Source: CAZCBX01 sp964497185 (GTDB lineage Bacteria; Bdellovibrionota_G; JALEGL01; JAGRMV01). From it: a stretch of 64,000 nt of DNA. The first letter of the stretch is position 1; the number at the start of each line of letters is the position of its first letter. The notes beneath the pieces are model-generated. The model did not search any database and was not told where the DNA came from. It worked only from the letters and a program-made list of their open reading frames with translations. The stretch is from contig CAZCBX010000008.1 in assembly GCA_964497185.1 (NCBI GenBank), positions 47,108 to 111,107 of the forward strand, in the 5' to 3' direction. A program made the translations under genes and the position numbers. Positions 29,054 to 37,826 of this stretch are shown one piece after another.

Positions 29054-29819
29054 ATGGGCATTGCGTGCCCTTCCCATGGTGGCGGCCATTTTCCTTTCCA
29101 TGTGGATCATGTCCACCCCATGGCCGCTTTGGCTCAAAGGTGTAGGGTTGATGCCTTGTGTATTCTTTCTTTTGGTTTCATTGGAGTTTTATCTGCCCAA
29201 TTTTTTTGTTCTGACGCCACGTTTTCCATGCAGATTGGACGACCGTTCTAAAATCCTTTTAACTTTTGATGATGGTCCCCATCCCGACATCACCCCCCAA
29301 GTTTTAGATGTGCTGAAGCAATTGAATGTACGTGCGTGTTTTTTTTGCATTCAAGAAAATGCTCAAATGCATCCAGCAATTATTCAGCGGATTATTGCGG
29401 AGGGTCATAGCCTGGGTTCGCATTCCACCCATCATGAAAACTTACCGCTTAAAAGCAACCAAGCAGTGCTGGATGAACTCGCCCAAGGGATTGCGTACTA
29501 TCAAAATCATCATCAATATGAGCTGAAGTATTTTCGCTATCCGCGTGGCAGGAAGAGTTTTTGGACGCAAATGGCGATTCAAAAAACAGGTTTGCAAGTT
29601 TTGGGGTTTTCATATCCCATGTTTGATGTTGAAAATCCGCCCGTCGAAACATTGCTTAAACGCGCACGTAAAAAAATCAAAGGCGGCGATATTTTGTTAT
29701 TTCATGACGGTTATCAAAAAGATTTTCATCACCAACACCGTTCATCCATGATCCAAGCCTTACCCGAAATTATTGAATATGCACGCCGTCAGTCTTTGTC
29801 TTTTATTTCGTTGGATTAG
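29037..29819 (+). CDS. NodB-type polysaccharide deacetylase
   Basis: This 260-residue enzyme has two N-terminal membrane helices and then a NodB domain. Motif 1 is TFDDGPHPD with the base and metal-binding Asp, motif 2 is SHSTHHENL with the two metal His residues, and motif 3 is RYPRG. A late LLFHDG provides motif 5. Members remove N- or O-acetyl groups from chitin-like oligosaccharides, peptidoglycan or exopolysaccharide. Here it should act at the periplasmic face on the polymer handled by the neighbouring flippase and porin. The 3' end overlaps the convergent GT4 gene by 17 bp. Confidence 0.88.
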   Translation: MARTIKWALRALPMVAAIFLSMWIMSTPWPLWLKGVGLMPCVFFLLVSLEFYLPNFFVLTPRFPCRLDDRSKILLTFDDGPHPDITPQVLDVLKQLNVRACFFCIQENAQMHPAIIQRIIAEGHSLGSHSTHHENLPLKSNQAVLDELAQGIAYYQNHHQYELKYFRYPRGRKSFWTQMAIQKTGLQVLGFSYPMFDVENPPVETLLKRARKKIKGGDILLFHDGYQKDFHHQHRSSMIQALPEIIEYARRQSLSFISLD

Positions 29820-31026
29820 CTAAAACAATCGCCTGCGCTGCTTGCTCAAAAGGATGCATGCTTTTTTCTTGCTGAATAAAACCATGCAGAATCAATTGAT
29901 CCAATTTTTTAGACTGAATGGATGAACGAAACACCTCACTGACCACTTTTTGGCCTTGGGCCCCCTTGGCTTTCACCGCTTCAGGATGGATCAAACAGTG
30001 ACGCATGATTTCGACAAAACGATCAACCTTCTTGACGGGAATCCACCAGCCATTGACGCCACCTTGCACCACTTCACGCGCGCCGCCAATGTTGGTGGTG
30101 ATGGATGGAACCCCATAAGGCATGGCTTCAATAAAGATGCGACCAAAAGATTCGGGTTGTTGAGAAGGCGCCACCAATACATCCATCTTGGCAACATGGG
30201 GCATGATATCTTCCTGGTAGCCAACAAATTTAATGCGATCGGACAATCCTTGCTTGGCCACCTGCCGCTGATACTGACCCAAAAGATCGATGTGAAGGCC
30301 CCCATCGTTCCCCCCCACCAATAAGCCACGGGCGTGTGGGAACTCCGGCAAAACTTCAAAAAGGGCGCGTAGAAAAATGTCCACCCCTTTTTTGGGCAAA
30401 ATTCGGCCCACATAGCCAAACACCATTGTGTGTGGGTCACGGTTGGGTTGGGCGGAATCAATTTTTTCATCTCGAAGGCTGTTGTAAACCACCACTGTTT
30501 TTTCGGGCGAACTGTCTTTAAACAATTCAATGGCAGAATAGGATGTACCAATGACTTTTTTTACAATCGATCTGGACGCCATCCATCGATAAAACATGCG
30601 GCTGATGGGTGCTTCATGAATGTTTCGCTGATGAAAATAAACATCGGTTTTGGTCCACATGCCTACAGCCAAGGCGACTGGGTTGGCAAGCATATGATTG
30701 GCATACACAATGTCTGGCTGAAGCTGACGAATGAGGCGAACAATTTTAATCGCCGCGATGGTTAGCCCAAACAAGTTTAACAAAATATGCACCCACACCC
30801 AAGGGCAGCGATGCGTCCATTTCCAAGGACTGCGTTGAATGCGTTCGACGAATTCGGGAACCACGTGCAGCGTGGCATTGGCAAAGTGTTTGGCCATGGT
30901 GCCGTGTTCGGGCACCACCACATGGCTTTGAATTTGATCGGTTTGGTCGTGAAGATAGGTACTTAAACTATGTCCAGCTCCGCCGCCATTGACGCAGCTA
31001 CTTAGAAAAAGTACCTTCTTGCTCAA
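29803..31026 (-). CDS. Family 4 glycosyltransferase (GT-B)
   Basis: This 407-residue protein begins VLFLSSCVNGGGAGHSL, the N-terminal GT-B loop. The C-terminal half has YVGRILPKKGVDIFL, then VAPSQQPESFGRIFIEAMPYGVP with the conserved EX7E-type motif. It should add a sugar on the cytoplasmic face. No in-frame ATG precedes the first core strand, so the TTG at 31026, six bases after the pnp stop, is the likely start. There is no evident ribosome-binding site, so it may depend on read-through from pnp. The donor is not identifiable. Confidence 0.85.
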   Translation of the reverse strand: MSKKVLFLSSCVNGGGAGHSLSTYLHDQTDQIQSHVVVPEHGTMAKHFANATLHVVPEFVERIQRSPWKWTHRCPWVWVHILLNLFGLTIAAIKIVRLIRQLQPDIVYANHMLANPVALAVGMWTKTDVYFHQRNIHEAPISRMFYRWMASRSIVKKVIGTSYSAIELFKDSSPEKTVVVYNSLRDEKIDSAQPNRDPHTMVFGYVGRILPKKGVDIFLRALFEVLPEFPHARGLLVGGNDGGLHIDLLGQYQRQVAKQGLSDRIKFVGYQEDIMPHVAKMDVLVAPSQQPESFGRIFIEAMPYGVPSITTNIGGAREVVQGGVNGWWIPVKKVDRFVEIMRHCLIHPEAVKAKGAQGQKVVSEVFRSSIQSKKLDQLILHGFIQQEKSMHPFEQAAQAIVLANPTK

Positions 31027-31032
31027 AATAAA

Positions 31033-33510
31033 TTAGAAACGACGTTTGCGCTGGTCGCGATCATCATTGTGATTGTGATCACGATCACGGCCGCCACGGT
31101 CGTTGCGATCATTGTTTCGATCTCTGTCACGGTCACGGCCACCGCGTTCATTGCGATCCCGGCTTTGGTACCCTTCACGGTCGCGATCAGTGCGCTGTCG
31201 CATGGTGCTCGAACGATCACGATCATTACGGTCACGAGATCCTCCGCGATCATTGTCACGACCACCGCGACTATCGTTACGACCATCGCGATCACGGCCT
31301 CCACGATCACGGCTGGATCGATCTGCACGGCCACGGCCAGAGAACCCACGGTCACGATCGCCACCACGGTCACGATCATCACGATCGTATTTTTCCATAC
31401 GGGGACGTTCTGCGCGGACTGGGCGTTCATCATCATTGAGGTATTGGGTCAGTTTGATTTTTCCGCCACGGTCAATTTCTAAGACCTTGACTTCAACCAT
31501 GTCACCTTCTTTGATGTACTCACTCACATCATTGATGCGACCACCATCTGATTTCATTTCAGAAACATGAAGCAAACCATCGTTGCCTGGCATCAACTGA
31601 ACAAATACGCCGTATTCCATCAAGCGCACGGCTTTACCGGTATAAATGGCACCAACTTCTGGATCTGTAATGATGTCTAAGATCATCTGTTTGGCTTTGG
31701 CCAAAGAATCGGCGTCACTTGAAGCGATCACGGCTGTGCCATCATCGTTAATTTCAATTTTCGCACCGCTTTCTTCGGTTAAACGGCGAATGGTTTCGCC
31801 ACCTTTACCAATGACTTCACGGATTTTATCTTTGGGCAATTCGATGGTTTCAAGGCGAGGTGCATGTTGAGACAATTCTTCACGAGGGCCCGAAAGCGCT
31901 TCGTCCATTTTGTCTAGAATATGCAAACGGCCTTGTTTGGCTTGTTCCAATGCTTGGCTGATAATGTCCCAACCAATGCCTGACACTTTGATATCCATTT
32001 GAACAGCTGTAATGCCATCACGGGTACCAGCCAGTTTAAAGTCCATGTCACCCAAGTGATCTTCATCACCACTGATGTCGGATAGAACAAAAAAGTCATT
32101 TTCTTCTTTGATTAACCCCATCGCGATACCGGCTACGGATGATTTTAACGGTACACCCGCGTCCATCATAGACAGGGTGCCACCACAAACCGTGGCCATG
32201 GAAGAAGAACCGTTGGACTCCAACACGTCTGACAAAATACGGATGGTGTAAGGGAATTCGTCTGGATTTGGCAATACAGGTGTTAAAGCTTTGGTCGCCA
32301 ATGCACCATGACCAATTTCGCGTCGGCCTGGACCACGATTGGGCCGTACTTCACCCACTGAAAAAGAAGGGAAGTTGTAATGAAGCATAAAATTACGCTT
32401 GCTTTCACCACTCATAGAGTCGATGCGCTGTTCGTCATCACTGGTACCCAATGTTGCACTCACTAAGGCTTGTGTTTCACCACGGGTAAACAATGCACTG
32501 CCGTGTGCGCGAGGCAATACGGTAACACGCGGAGTGATCTGACGAATATCTGTTATGCTTCGTTGATCCATGCGGGTTTTGCTATTAACAATTTGAGCAC
32601 GCATTTTATCGCCAATCAAATCATGAATGACGCTGCCCACCATGCTTGCAATTTCAGCATTGTCTTCGGATTCATCAAGAAGAGCCTTTTTGGTTTCTTC
32701 TTTTAAATCGTGTTGGGCTTTGTAGCGTTCGATCTTGCCTTTGATGTTCAACGTTTCTTCAATTTTGCCTTCCACCATGGCCGTAATTTTTTCAACGGCT
32801 GCGGTGTTGACTTCTGGCGCGGTAACTTCAAAGTTTTCTTTGCCCACCTCGGCGCGAAGTTCATCTTGCAAATCCAATAGCGGTTGAATGCCATCAAAAG
32901 CCATTTGCAATGCTTCCAAAATTTCGGCTTCGGGTAGCTGATCGGCTTGACCTTCTACCATCACAATGGCATCGCGGCTTGCAGCCACGGTCATGTCCAA
33001 TGCTGAACTTTCCATTTGATCAATGGTGGGGTTGAGGGTCAGCTTGCCGTCAATTTTGCCAACGCGAACTGCACCAATGGGACCCATAAAGGGAATGTCG
33101 GACACATGCAGTGCAGCTGAGGCACCGGTGATGCCGAGCAAATCACTGTCGTTGACTTGGTCAAATGAGTATACCGTGGTGGCCACTTGGGTTTCACGTG
33201 CATAGCCTTTGGGGAACAATGGACGGATCGGACGATCGGTCATACGAGAGATTAAAATTTCGCGTTCACCCAATCGGCCTTCGCGTTTAAAAAAGCCGCC
33301 GGGAATGCGTCCGTTGGCTGAAAATTTTTCTTGGTAGTCAACCGACAGAGGCAAAAAATCAATGTCGTCTCGGTTGGATTTGCCGCAGGTTGCGGTGGTC
33401 AGTACAGCGGTTTCGCCGTAAGTGATAAATACACTGCCGTTGGCTTGCTTTGCCATTTCGCCAGTTTCGATCGTCAAGGGACGACCACAAAAATCGATGG
33501 TTTTTTTCAT
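31033..33510 (-). CDS. pnp: Polynucleotide phosphorylase with Arg/Asp/Gly-rich tail
   Basis: PNPase phosphorolytically degrades RNA from the 3' end and is a degradosome partner. The sequence shows the first RNase PH domain, a helical linker, the second PH domain with GPGRREIGHGALA, a KH domain (IREVIGKGGETIRRL) and an S1 domain (GVFVQLMPGNDGLLH). Together they make up the normal 700-residue enzyme. A further 125 residues (701-825) consist almost entirely of Arg, Asp, Gly, Asn and Ser in RDRG- and RGG-like repeats. The gene lies downstream of rpsO, a widely conserved pairing. Confidence 0.96.
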   Translation of the reverse strand: MKKTIDFCGRPLTIETGEMAKQANGSVFITYGETAVLTTATCGKSNRDDIDFLPLSVDYQEKFSANGRIPGGFFKREGRLGEREILISRMTDRPIRPLFPKGYARETQVATTVYSFDQVNDSDLLGITGASAALHVSDIPFMGPIGAVRVGKIDGKLTLNPTIDQMESSALDMTVAASRDAIVMVEGQADQLPEAEILEALQMAFDGIQPLLDLQDELRAEVGKENFEVTAPEVNTAAVEKITAMVEGKIEETLNIKGKIERYKAQHDLKEETKKALLDESEDNAEIASMVGSVIHDLIGDKMRAQIVNSKTRMDQRSITDIRQITPRVTVLPRAHGSALFTRGETQALVSATLGTSDDEQRIDSMSGESKRNFMLHYNFPSFSVGEVRPNRGPGRREIGHGALATKALTPVLPNPDEFPYTIRILSDVLESNGSSSMATVCGGTLSMMDAGVPLKSSVAGIAMGLIKEENDFFVLSDISGDEDHLGDMDFKLAGTRDGITAVQMDIKVSGIGWDIISQALEQAKQGRLHILDKMDEALSGPREELSQHAPRLETIELPKDKIREVIGKGGETIRRLTEESGAKIEINDDGTAVIASSDADSLAKAKQMILDIITDPEVGAIYTGKAVRLMEYGVFVQLMPGNDGLLHVSEMKSDGGRINDVSEYIKEGDMVEVKVLEIDRGGKIKLTQYLNDDERPVRAERPRMEKYDRDDRDRGGDRDRGFSGRGRADRSSRDRGGRDRDGRNDSRGGRDNDRGGSRDRNDRDRSSTMRQRTDRDREGYQSRDRNERGGRDRDRDRNNDRNDRGGRDRDHNHNDDRDQRKRRF

Positions 33511-33620
33511 CTTCTTATTTTCCTTTTTTTATATTTTATATGTGTGTCAGCGTACGTATGGATTTTAGCAATGAAGCCAAACCCAACCATGCAATTGAAT
33601 GTATCGGTAAAACTTTTTGT

Positions 33621-33878
33621 TTACTTACGCAAACCCAAGTCTTTAATGACAGCTTGGTATCGCTTCACGTCGTTGCGTTTAAGATAATCCAAATGACGAC
33701 GGCGAGAACCAATCATCTTTAGAAGACCTTGACGAGAGTGGTGATCTTTTTTATGCGTTTTGAAGTGCTCGGTAAGGTGAGCAATTCGCTTCGTTAAAAG
33801 GGCTACCTGCACTTCAGGTGAGCCAGTATCTTTGTCATGAACTCGAAAATCTTGAATGACTTTTTCTTTGTCTAACAC
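33621..33878 (-). CDS. rpsO: 30S ribosomal protein S15
   Basis: This 85-residue protein binds 16S rRNA in the small-subunit platform. The core GSPEVQVALLTKRIAHLTEH, the HHSRQGL motif and the RRRHLDYLK segment are diagnostic. It is upstream of pnp, separated by 110 bp. The ATG follows AAAGGA at 8 bp. Length is a few residues under E. coli S15, which is normal. Confidence 0.96.
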   Translation of the reverse strand: MLDKEKVIQDFRVHDKDTGSPEVQVALLTKRIAHLTEHFKTHKKDHHSRQGLLKMIGSRRRHLDYLKRNDVKRYQAVIKDLGLRK

Positions 33879-33923
33879 GTTGTATTTCCTTTAAAACAAT
33901 TATTTCTTTGTACGTACTTTTTT

Positions 33924-33942
33924 ACTTAGTTTGGGGCTAAGT
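33924..33942. repeat. Perfect 6 bp inverted repeat upstream of rpsO
   Basis: ACTTAG (33924-33929) and CTAAGT (33937-33942) flank a 7-base loop, 46 bp before the rpsO start. It may lie in the rpsO promoter or 5' leader. A regulatory role is only possible, not shown. Confidence 0.35.
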
Positions 33943-34066
33943 ATCCAATATTGAATGAAAAGGCAAGCCAAAAAACACCCTTTGCGGGTTGTTTTCCACC
34001 CTATTTCACCCTCAAAATAGTACTTAGGTTTTTGATTTTTTTACGTTTTTCAGCGATGATGGCCCC

Positions 34067-34456
34067 ATGAACAAACTTACGATTTTTGGTTTCATTTCTT
34101 TTCTACTGCTTTCAGGGTGCATGGCCAACAAAACCAGCAACCTCAACGACCGTGTTCAATTGTTTCAAAATCATATCCGATGGGACAACATGCCCGGTGC
34201 CACCCCCATGATGCAGCCTGAAACCAAACCCGAAGTCGCCAAGCATTTTCAAGACTGGTTAAGAAAATCGGAGATCGTCGAATACGAAATCCTTCAAACC
34301 ACGATGGGCCCTAACAAACGATCAGCGGAAGTGATCGTCCAATATCAGTATTATACCCTAAAGGACCAAACCTACATCAAACGCCGCGAAAAACAAACCT
34401 GGGTTCTGCCCAGTAGCACCGGCCCATGGCTTCTCCAAAGCTCGCTAACTCTATAA
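34067..34456 (+). CDS. Putative lipoprotein
   Basis: This 129-residue product has a short signal with lipobox LSGC, placing the lipidated Cys at about residue 18. The mature part is polar, with an alternating pattern in its second half (VIVQYQYYTLKD, QTWVLPSS) that suggests a small alpha/beta domain similar in outline to NTF2-like folds. I recognise no named family. It is a stand-alone gene between divergent rpsO and the convergent transglutaminase-like gene. Lipidation would be by the Lgt pathway. Confidence 0.75.
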   Translation: MNKLTIFGFISFLLLSGCMANKTSNLNDRVQLFQNHIRWDNMPGATPMMQPETKPEVAKHFQDWLRKSEIVEYEILQTTMGPNKRSAEVIVQYQYYTLKDQTYIKRREKQTWVLPSSTGPWLLQSSLTL

Positions 34457-34491
34457 TGAGTAAGAAACCATTGCCCAAGGACCCATCCTTA

Positions 34492-35985
34492 TTATCGGCG
34501 CGCTCTTAACTTGCTAAGGGTTTCTTCTAAATACTGCTTTTGACCTTGCAAGAGGTCTTGCGTACGAATGTATTTGTCCAAGAGCAATGCAGCCAGCTCA
34601 GGGTGGGTATCTTCCAAATCCGACCAATAAGGGTAAATACGCGTCTCCCCTCCCAGTGGATCCGACCCAAGATAAATGCTGGGCACGTTGGTTCGCTGCA
34701 TATGCGCCACGATGGCTTGGATGGTATCGTAACGAGTTTGTGCTTGGGTTTGTGCTTTTGGCGAAGGTTTTTTTAAAGAACCTTGAGCCTCCAACATTGC
34801 ATCCAAATTGGCCAAGGTGGTTTTGGCTTCATCATAATCACCCTGACGAAATGCATCCAGCGTCTCTTGAACCAGCTGATCTTTTTTTCGGGGCTGACGC
34901 GCATCCTGCTGCACTTCCCGTTGCAACTTGTCTGCAACTTGCTGGGCCAAAGGGTACAACCCCGGAGTGTATTTTTCAGCAATCGTTGTTTGTTTCAGCT
35001 GCTCCTGTTGAGCAGGGGTAAGATGATCCCTGCGCCACAAACGTTGATCTGTCATCGCACGCACGTACTTGGCCATGGCTTCTGTATCTTGACTTTTCGC
35101 AGACCACTCGATCAGTTCAATCAATAATTTCTTCTGGGTGTAGGAAGAGCTTGTGTTGGCCAACGCTTCTTCGCGCAACAAGATATTGGGTTTCAACTCG
35201 AAAAGGCCGGTATAAAAATCCAACAAAAATTCGTCTGGCTTTGCTCGAAAATGGTCACGCGGGTAATCTCCCCCATGACCATGCAAATGTCCCATGCCGT
35301 GGATTTCATAAGAATGAGGATCCAAATAAACCACATCCAAACGGCCTGGCCCAAGCACCAAAAATGCATTGTATGCATGGCCAAGCATCACACCCGCCAA
35401 ATCATTATCGGTCACATATACGTGACGAAGCCCAGGATGAAACGACTTAAACCAGCGAAACACGGCAATGGTGGTGGCTGCATAATCATCACAATCGCCA
35501 TACCCCTCTTCCAAAACCTCATCCAGCGATCGCGGATAATAAGAAGTGGATGACCGAAGCACGTGCACAAAGGCATCCAGCTGATCCGGCTCAAGACCAT
35601 CCAAATTGGGTTCATAGGGATCATCATTGTTGTCGTACAAATCCAATACATCCAAAGTCACATCAATGCTGAGCAAAATGGCCTCTTTGGCCCCCATCGC
35701 TTGCACATCGGTCCGCGTATATCCCAACCGGCGCAGCGATTGCTCAAAAAAGCCATGCACGACCGCCTCATCCCCCATATCAATTTTTTCTAAGACAGAT
35801 CGCGCCCAATCATCAGGCAACGGCGCCACCGCATCCGGCTTGACAAACACCACCGAATCCAAGTGGGTCGCATGCACATTTCTACCAAACCGCTCCCAAA
35901 TCGGCGCATCCACTTGCGCCCAAGCAGAACCCGTTGCCAAAACCGTCCCAAACAAAAATAGAATGTTCCAAATCAAAATATGCAT
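34492..35985 (-). CDS. Secreted transglutaminase-like cysteine protein
   Basis: This 497-residue protein starts with a signal peptide ending AWA. I prefer the ATG at 35985 over an upstream TTG because it begins directly at the signal. A transglutaminase-like core shows Cys165 in GYGDCDDYA, His203 in GHAYNAF and Asp222 in YLDPHS, the expected Cys-His-Asp triad. The C-terminal 200 residues are helical and Gln/Lys-rich. Such domains often act as proteases or peptidoglycan-linked enzymes in the periplasm. The substrate is unknown. Confidence 0.7.
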   Translation of the reverse strand: MHILIWNILFLFGTVLATGSAWAQVDAPIWERFGRNVHATHLDSVVFVKPDAVAPLPDDWARSVLEKIDMGDEAVVHGFFEQSLRRLGYTRTDVQAMGAKEAILLSIDVTLDVLDLYDNNDDPYEPNLDGLEPDQLDAFVHVLRSSTSYYPRSLDEVLEEGYGDCDDYAATTIAVFRWFKSFHPGLRHVYVTDNDLAGVMLGHAYNAFLVLGPGRLDVVYLDPHSYEIHGMGHLHGHGGDYPRDHFRAKPDEFLLDFYTGLFELKPNILLREEALANTSSSYTQKKLLIELIEWSAKSQDTEAMAKYVRAMTDQRLWRRDHLTPAQQEQLKQTTIAEKYTPGLYPLAQQVADKLQREVQQDARQPRKKDQLVQETLDAFRQGDYDEAKTTLANLDAMLEAQGSLKKPSPKAQTQAQTRYDTIQAIVAHMQRTNVPSIYLGSDPLGGETRIYPYWSDLEDTHPELAALLLDKYIRTQDLLQGQKQYLEETLSKLRARR

Positions 35986-36172
35986 ACGTCTATAATATTC
36001 CAGCAAAGATCGTACCAAATGATAAAAATATAAATATTTAATATAATTGAGTAAAAAAAGGCCTTCGCGTGCTCAGATAATGTTTGTGTGTCACAAATGC
36101 GACCTATTTATCACAATAACGCAGCGCATTTATCTCTTGTCTTTACGGACTCATTTGACCTATACTTACGCA

Positions 36173-37699
36173 ATGAATGACCGTCACGTCTTAATCAAAA
36201 GTTTCTTTTTATCTTTTTACTTTATTTTGGTTGGCTGGGTTGCACTACCAGCTCACGCGCAGAATGCACCCCTTGATTTTTGGGGCAGTCTTCCCAAGGG
36301 GATTTATCAAACCGGCTATCAACGAGCTGTCGAAGTAGACACAACTCGTAAAAACCTGCAATCCGCTTTACCCAAAAATCGTCCCATCGTGATGAATATT
36401 TGGTATCCCACACATGATCAAGGTCAGCCTATGTTGCATAAGGAGTATATCAACTTTGATTACGAACCATTGTCTGAAAAGCTGCAAAAAAACTTTATTG
36501 AGTACAACCTTGAAATGATCAAGACCTATAGCTTTAACGCGGATCGAAAAACATTGAAACGAGGTAAATTATTAAAAGACATGCTTGCAACACCCACACA
36601 CGCCATCAAAAATGCTGCTTTCATCGATACCGATCAAAAATTTCCACTGATTGTTTTTCATCAAGGCCTAGGGGCATCCATTGAAGACAATGCCGCTATG
36701 AATGAATGGTTGGCCAGTCATGGGTTTGTGGTTATCAATGCGTCCTACCAATCCAATGATCCAGGATATCTCCATGTTGATTGGGACCTTGATGTTTCCG
36801 TGCCTGACATCAATTTTATGCTCGACTATGTGTTGAGCACCTTTCCACAGATCGATTCAGAAAAAATCGGCATCATGGGCCAAAGCTATGGTGGACAGGC
36901 TGCATTGGCGTATACCGTTTTGGGAGCTCATGAAGTAAAAGGTGTGATCACTTTCGATTCAACCATTGATTATTCTGTAGACCCAGATGATCCAGGCTTT
37001 GATGAATTGTTCAAACCTCTTTTGCGCGACCCTGAAAATGTCACCATGCCCATCTTGGCTTTTGCAGATCAAGATGCCACTTTTGCCATACTGGATCGCT
37101 TAACGGCTTCTGAGCGTTTTTACGTAAAAACCAAAGGCATTTTTCATGAGGATTATATCTCCCAAGGTGCTGTTGGTGCGATGATGGAGACGCCCTACAT
37201 ACGCAATAAATATCAGCCCAATTACGAAAAACGATGGCAGACTTATTTACAGATATGCCAAGACACATTGGATTTCTGGCGTGCCGTGTTTACCGACAAC
37301 ATAGAATCTCTATCATTGTCCAATCCAACAACCCATCAAGGAGCTAACACGCCAGAGATGTCCTACGAGCAACGAGCCCTCGGAGAAAATCCCTGGAACC
37401 AAAATATGGTGCCTGTATCCATAGACGCTTTTCCACAAATTGAAGGGTCGTTTACCAGCAAAAAAGCCGACTACAAGTTCTTTCGCAAGGACCAAAAGCT
37501 TTACATACAGTTCAAGGACGAATCCAAAAGCAAGGTTCTTTTATTCAAAAAACAAAGCACCCAGGAACGCATTGTATGGATTGATTACTACGGTTTTGAA
37601 GGTGTGGTTAAAATAAACGCGGAAGGTCAGGTTCAAAAAATTCGATTTAGCGATTGGTGGGGCAAAGAGAAAATCATGACACGCGTTTTTGAAGAATAA
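36173..37699 (+). CDS. Secreted alpha/beta hydrolase (copy A)
   Basis: This 508-residue protein has a signal peptide ending AHA. The open frame extends upstream, but ATG 36173 gives a standard signal. The hydrolase core carries the nucleophile motif GQSYGG with Ser238, a following LDYV/TFPQID segment and an oxyanion-side FHQGLGAS stretch. This fits dienelactone-hydrolase or PAF-acetylhydrolase-like enzymes. After the core, about 80 C-terminal residues form a beta-rich domain that is also present in the neighbouring copy B. The location is probably periplasmic. The substrate is unknown. Confidence 0.75.
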   Translation: MNDRHVLIKSFFLSFYFILVGWVALPAHAQNAPLDFWGSLPKGIYQTGYQRAVEVDTTRKNLQSALPKNRPIVMNIWYPTHDQGQPMLHKEYINFDYEPLSEKLQKNFIEYNLEMIKTYSFNADRKTLKRGKLLKDMLATPTHAIKNAAFIDTDQKFPLIVFHQGLGASIEDNAAMNEWLASHGFVVINASYQSNDPGYLHVDWDLDVSVPDINFMLDYVLSTFPQIDSEKIGIMGQSYGGQAALAYTVLGAHEVKGVITFDSTIDYSVDPDDPGFDELFKPLLRDPENVTMPILAFADQDATFAILDRLTASERFYVKTKGIFHEDYISQGAVGAMMETPYIRNKYQPNYEKRWQTYLQICQDTLDFWRAVFTDNIESLSLSNPTTHQGANTPEMSYEQRALGENPWNQNMVPVSIDAFPQIEGSFTSKKADYKFFRKDQKLYIQFKDESKSKVLLFKKQSTQERIVWIDYYGFEGVVKINAEGQVQKIRFSDWWGKEKIMTRVFEE

Positions 37700-37826
37700 A
37701 TTCACACCCATCTGCCAATCACTCTTTTTAAATTTTGCTGGGTGCCACATATTGGCGTAGTGGGCTATCTGAGGCTTTTATCCAAGCTAGCCTTGCTCGT
37801 TTTGCGTAATCGGCTATGCTCATTAC

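Noticed and set aside
31023..31570. Several long frames on both strands over the pnp tail
   Set aside because: They arise from the low-complexity Arg/Asp/Gly codon repeats; products are monotonous Val/Ile/Thr or Arg/Ser runs without starts or families.
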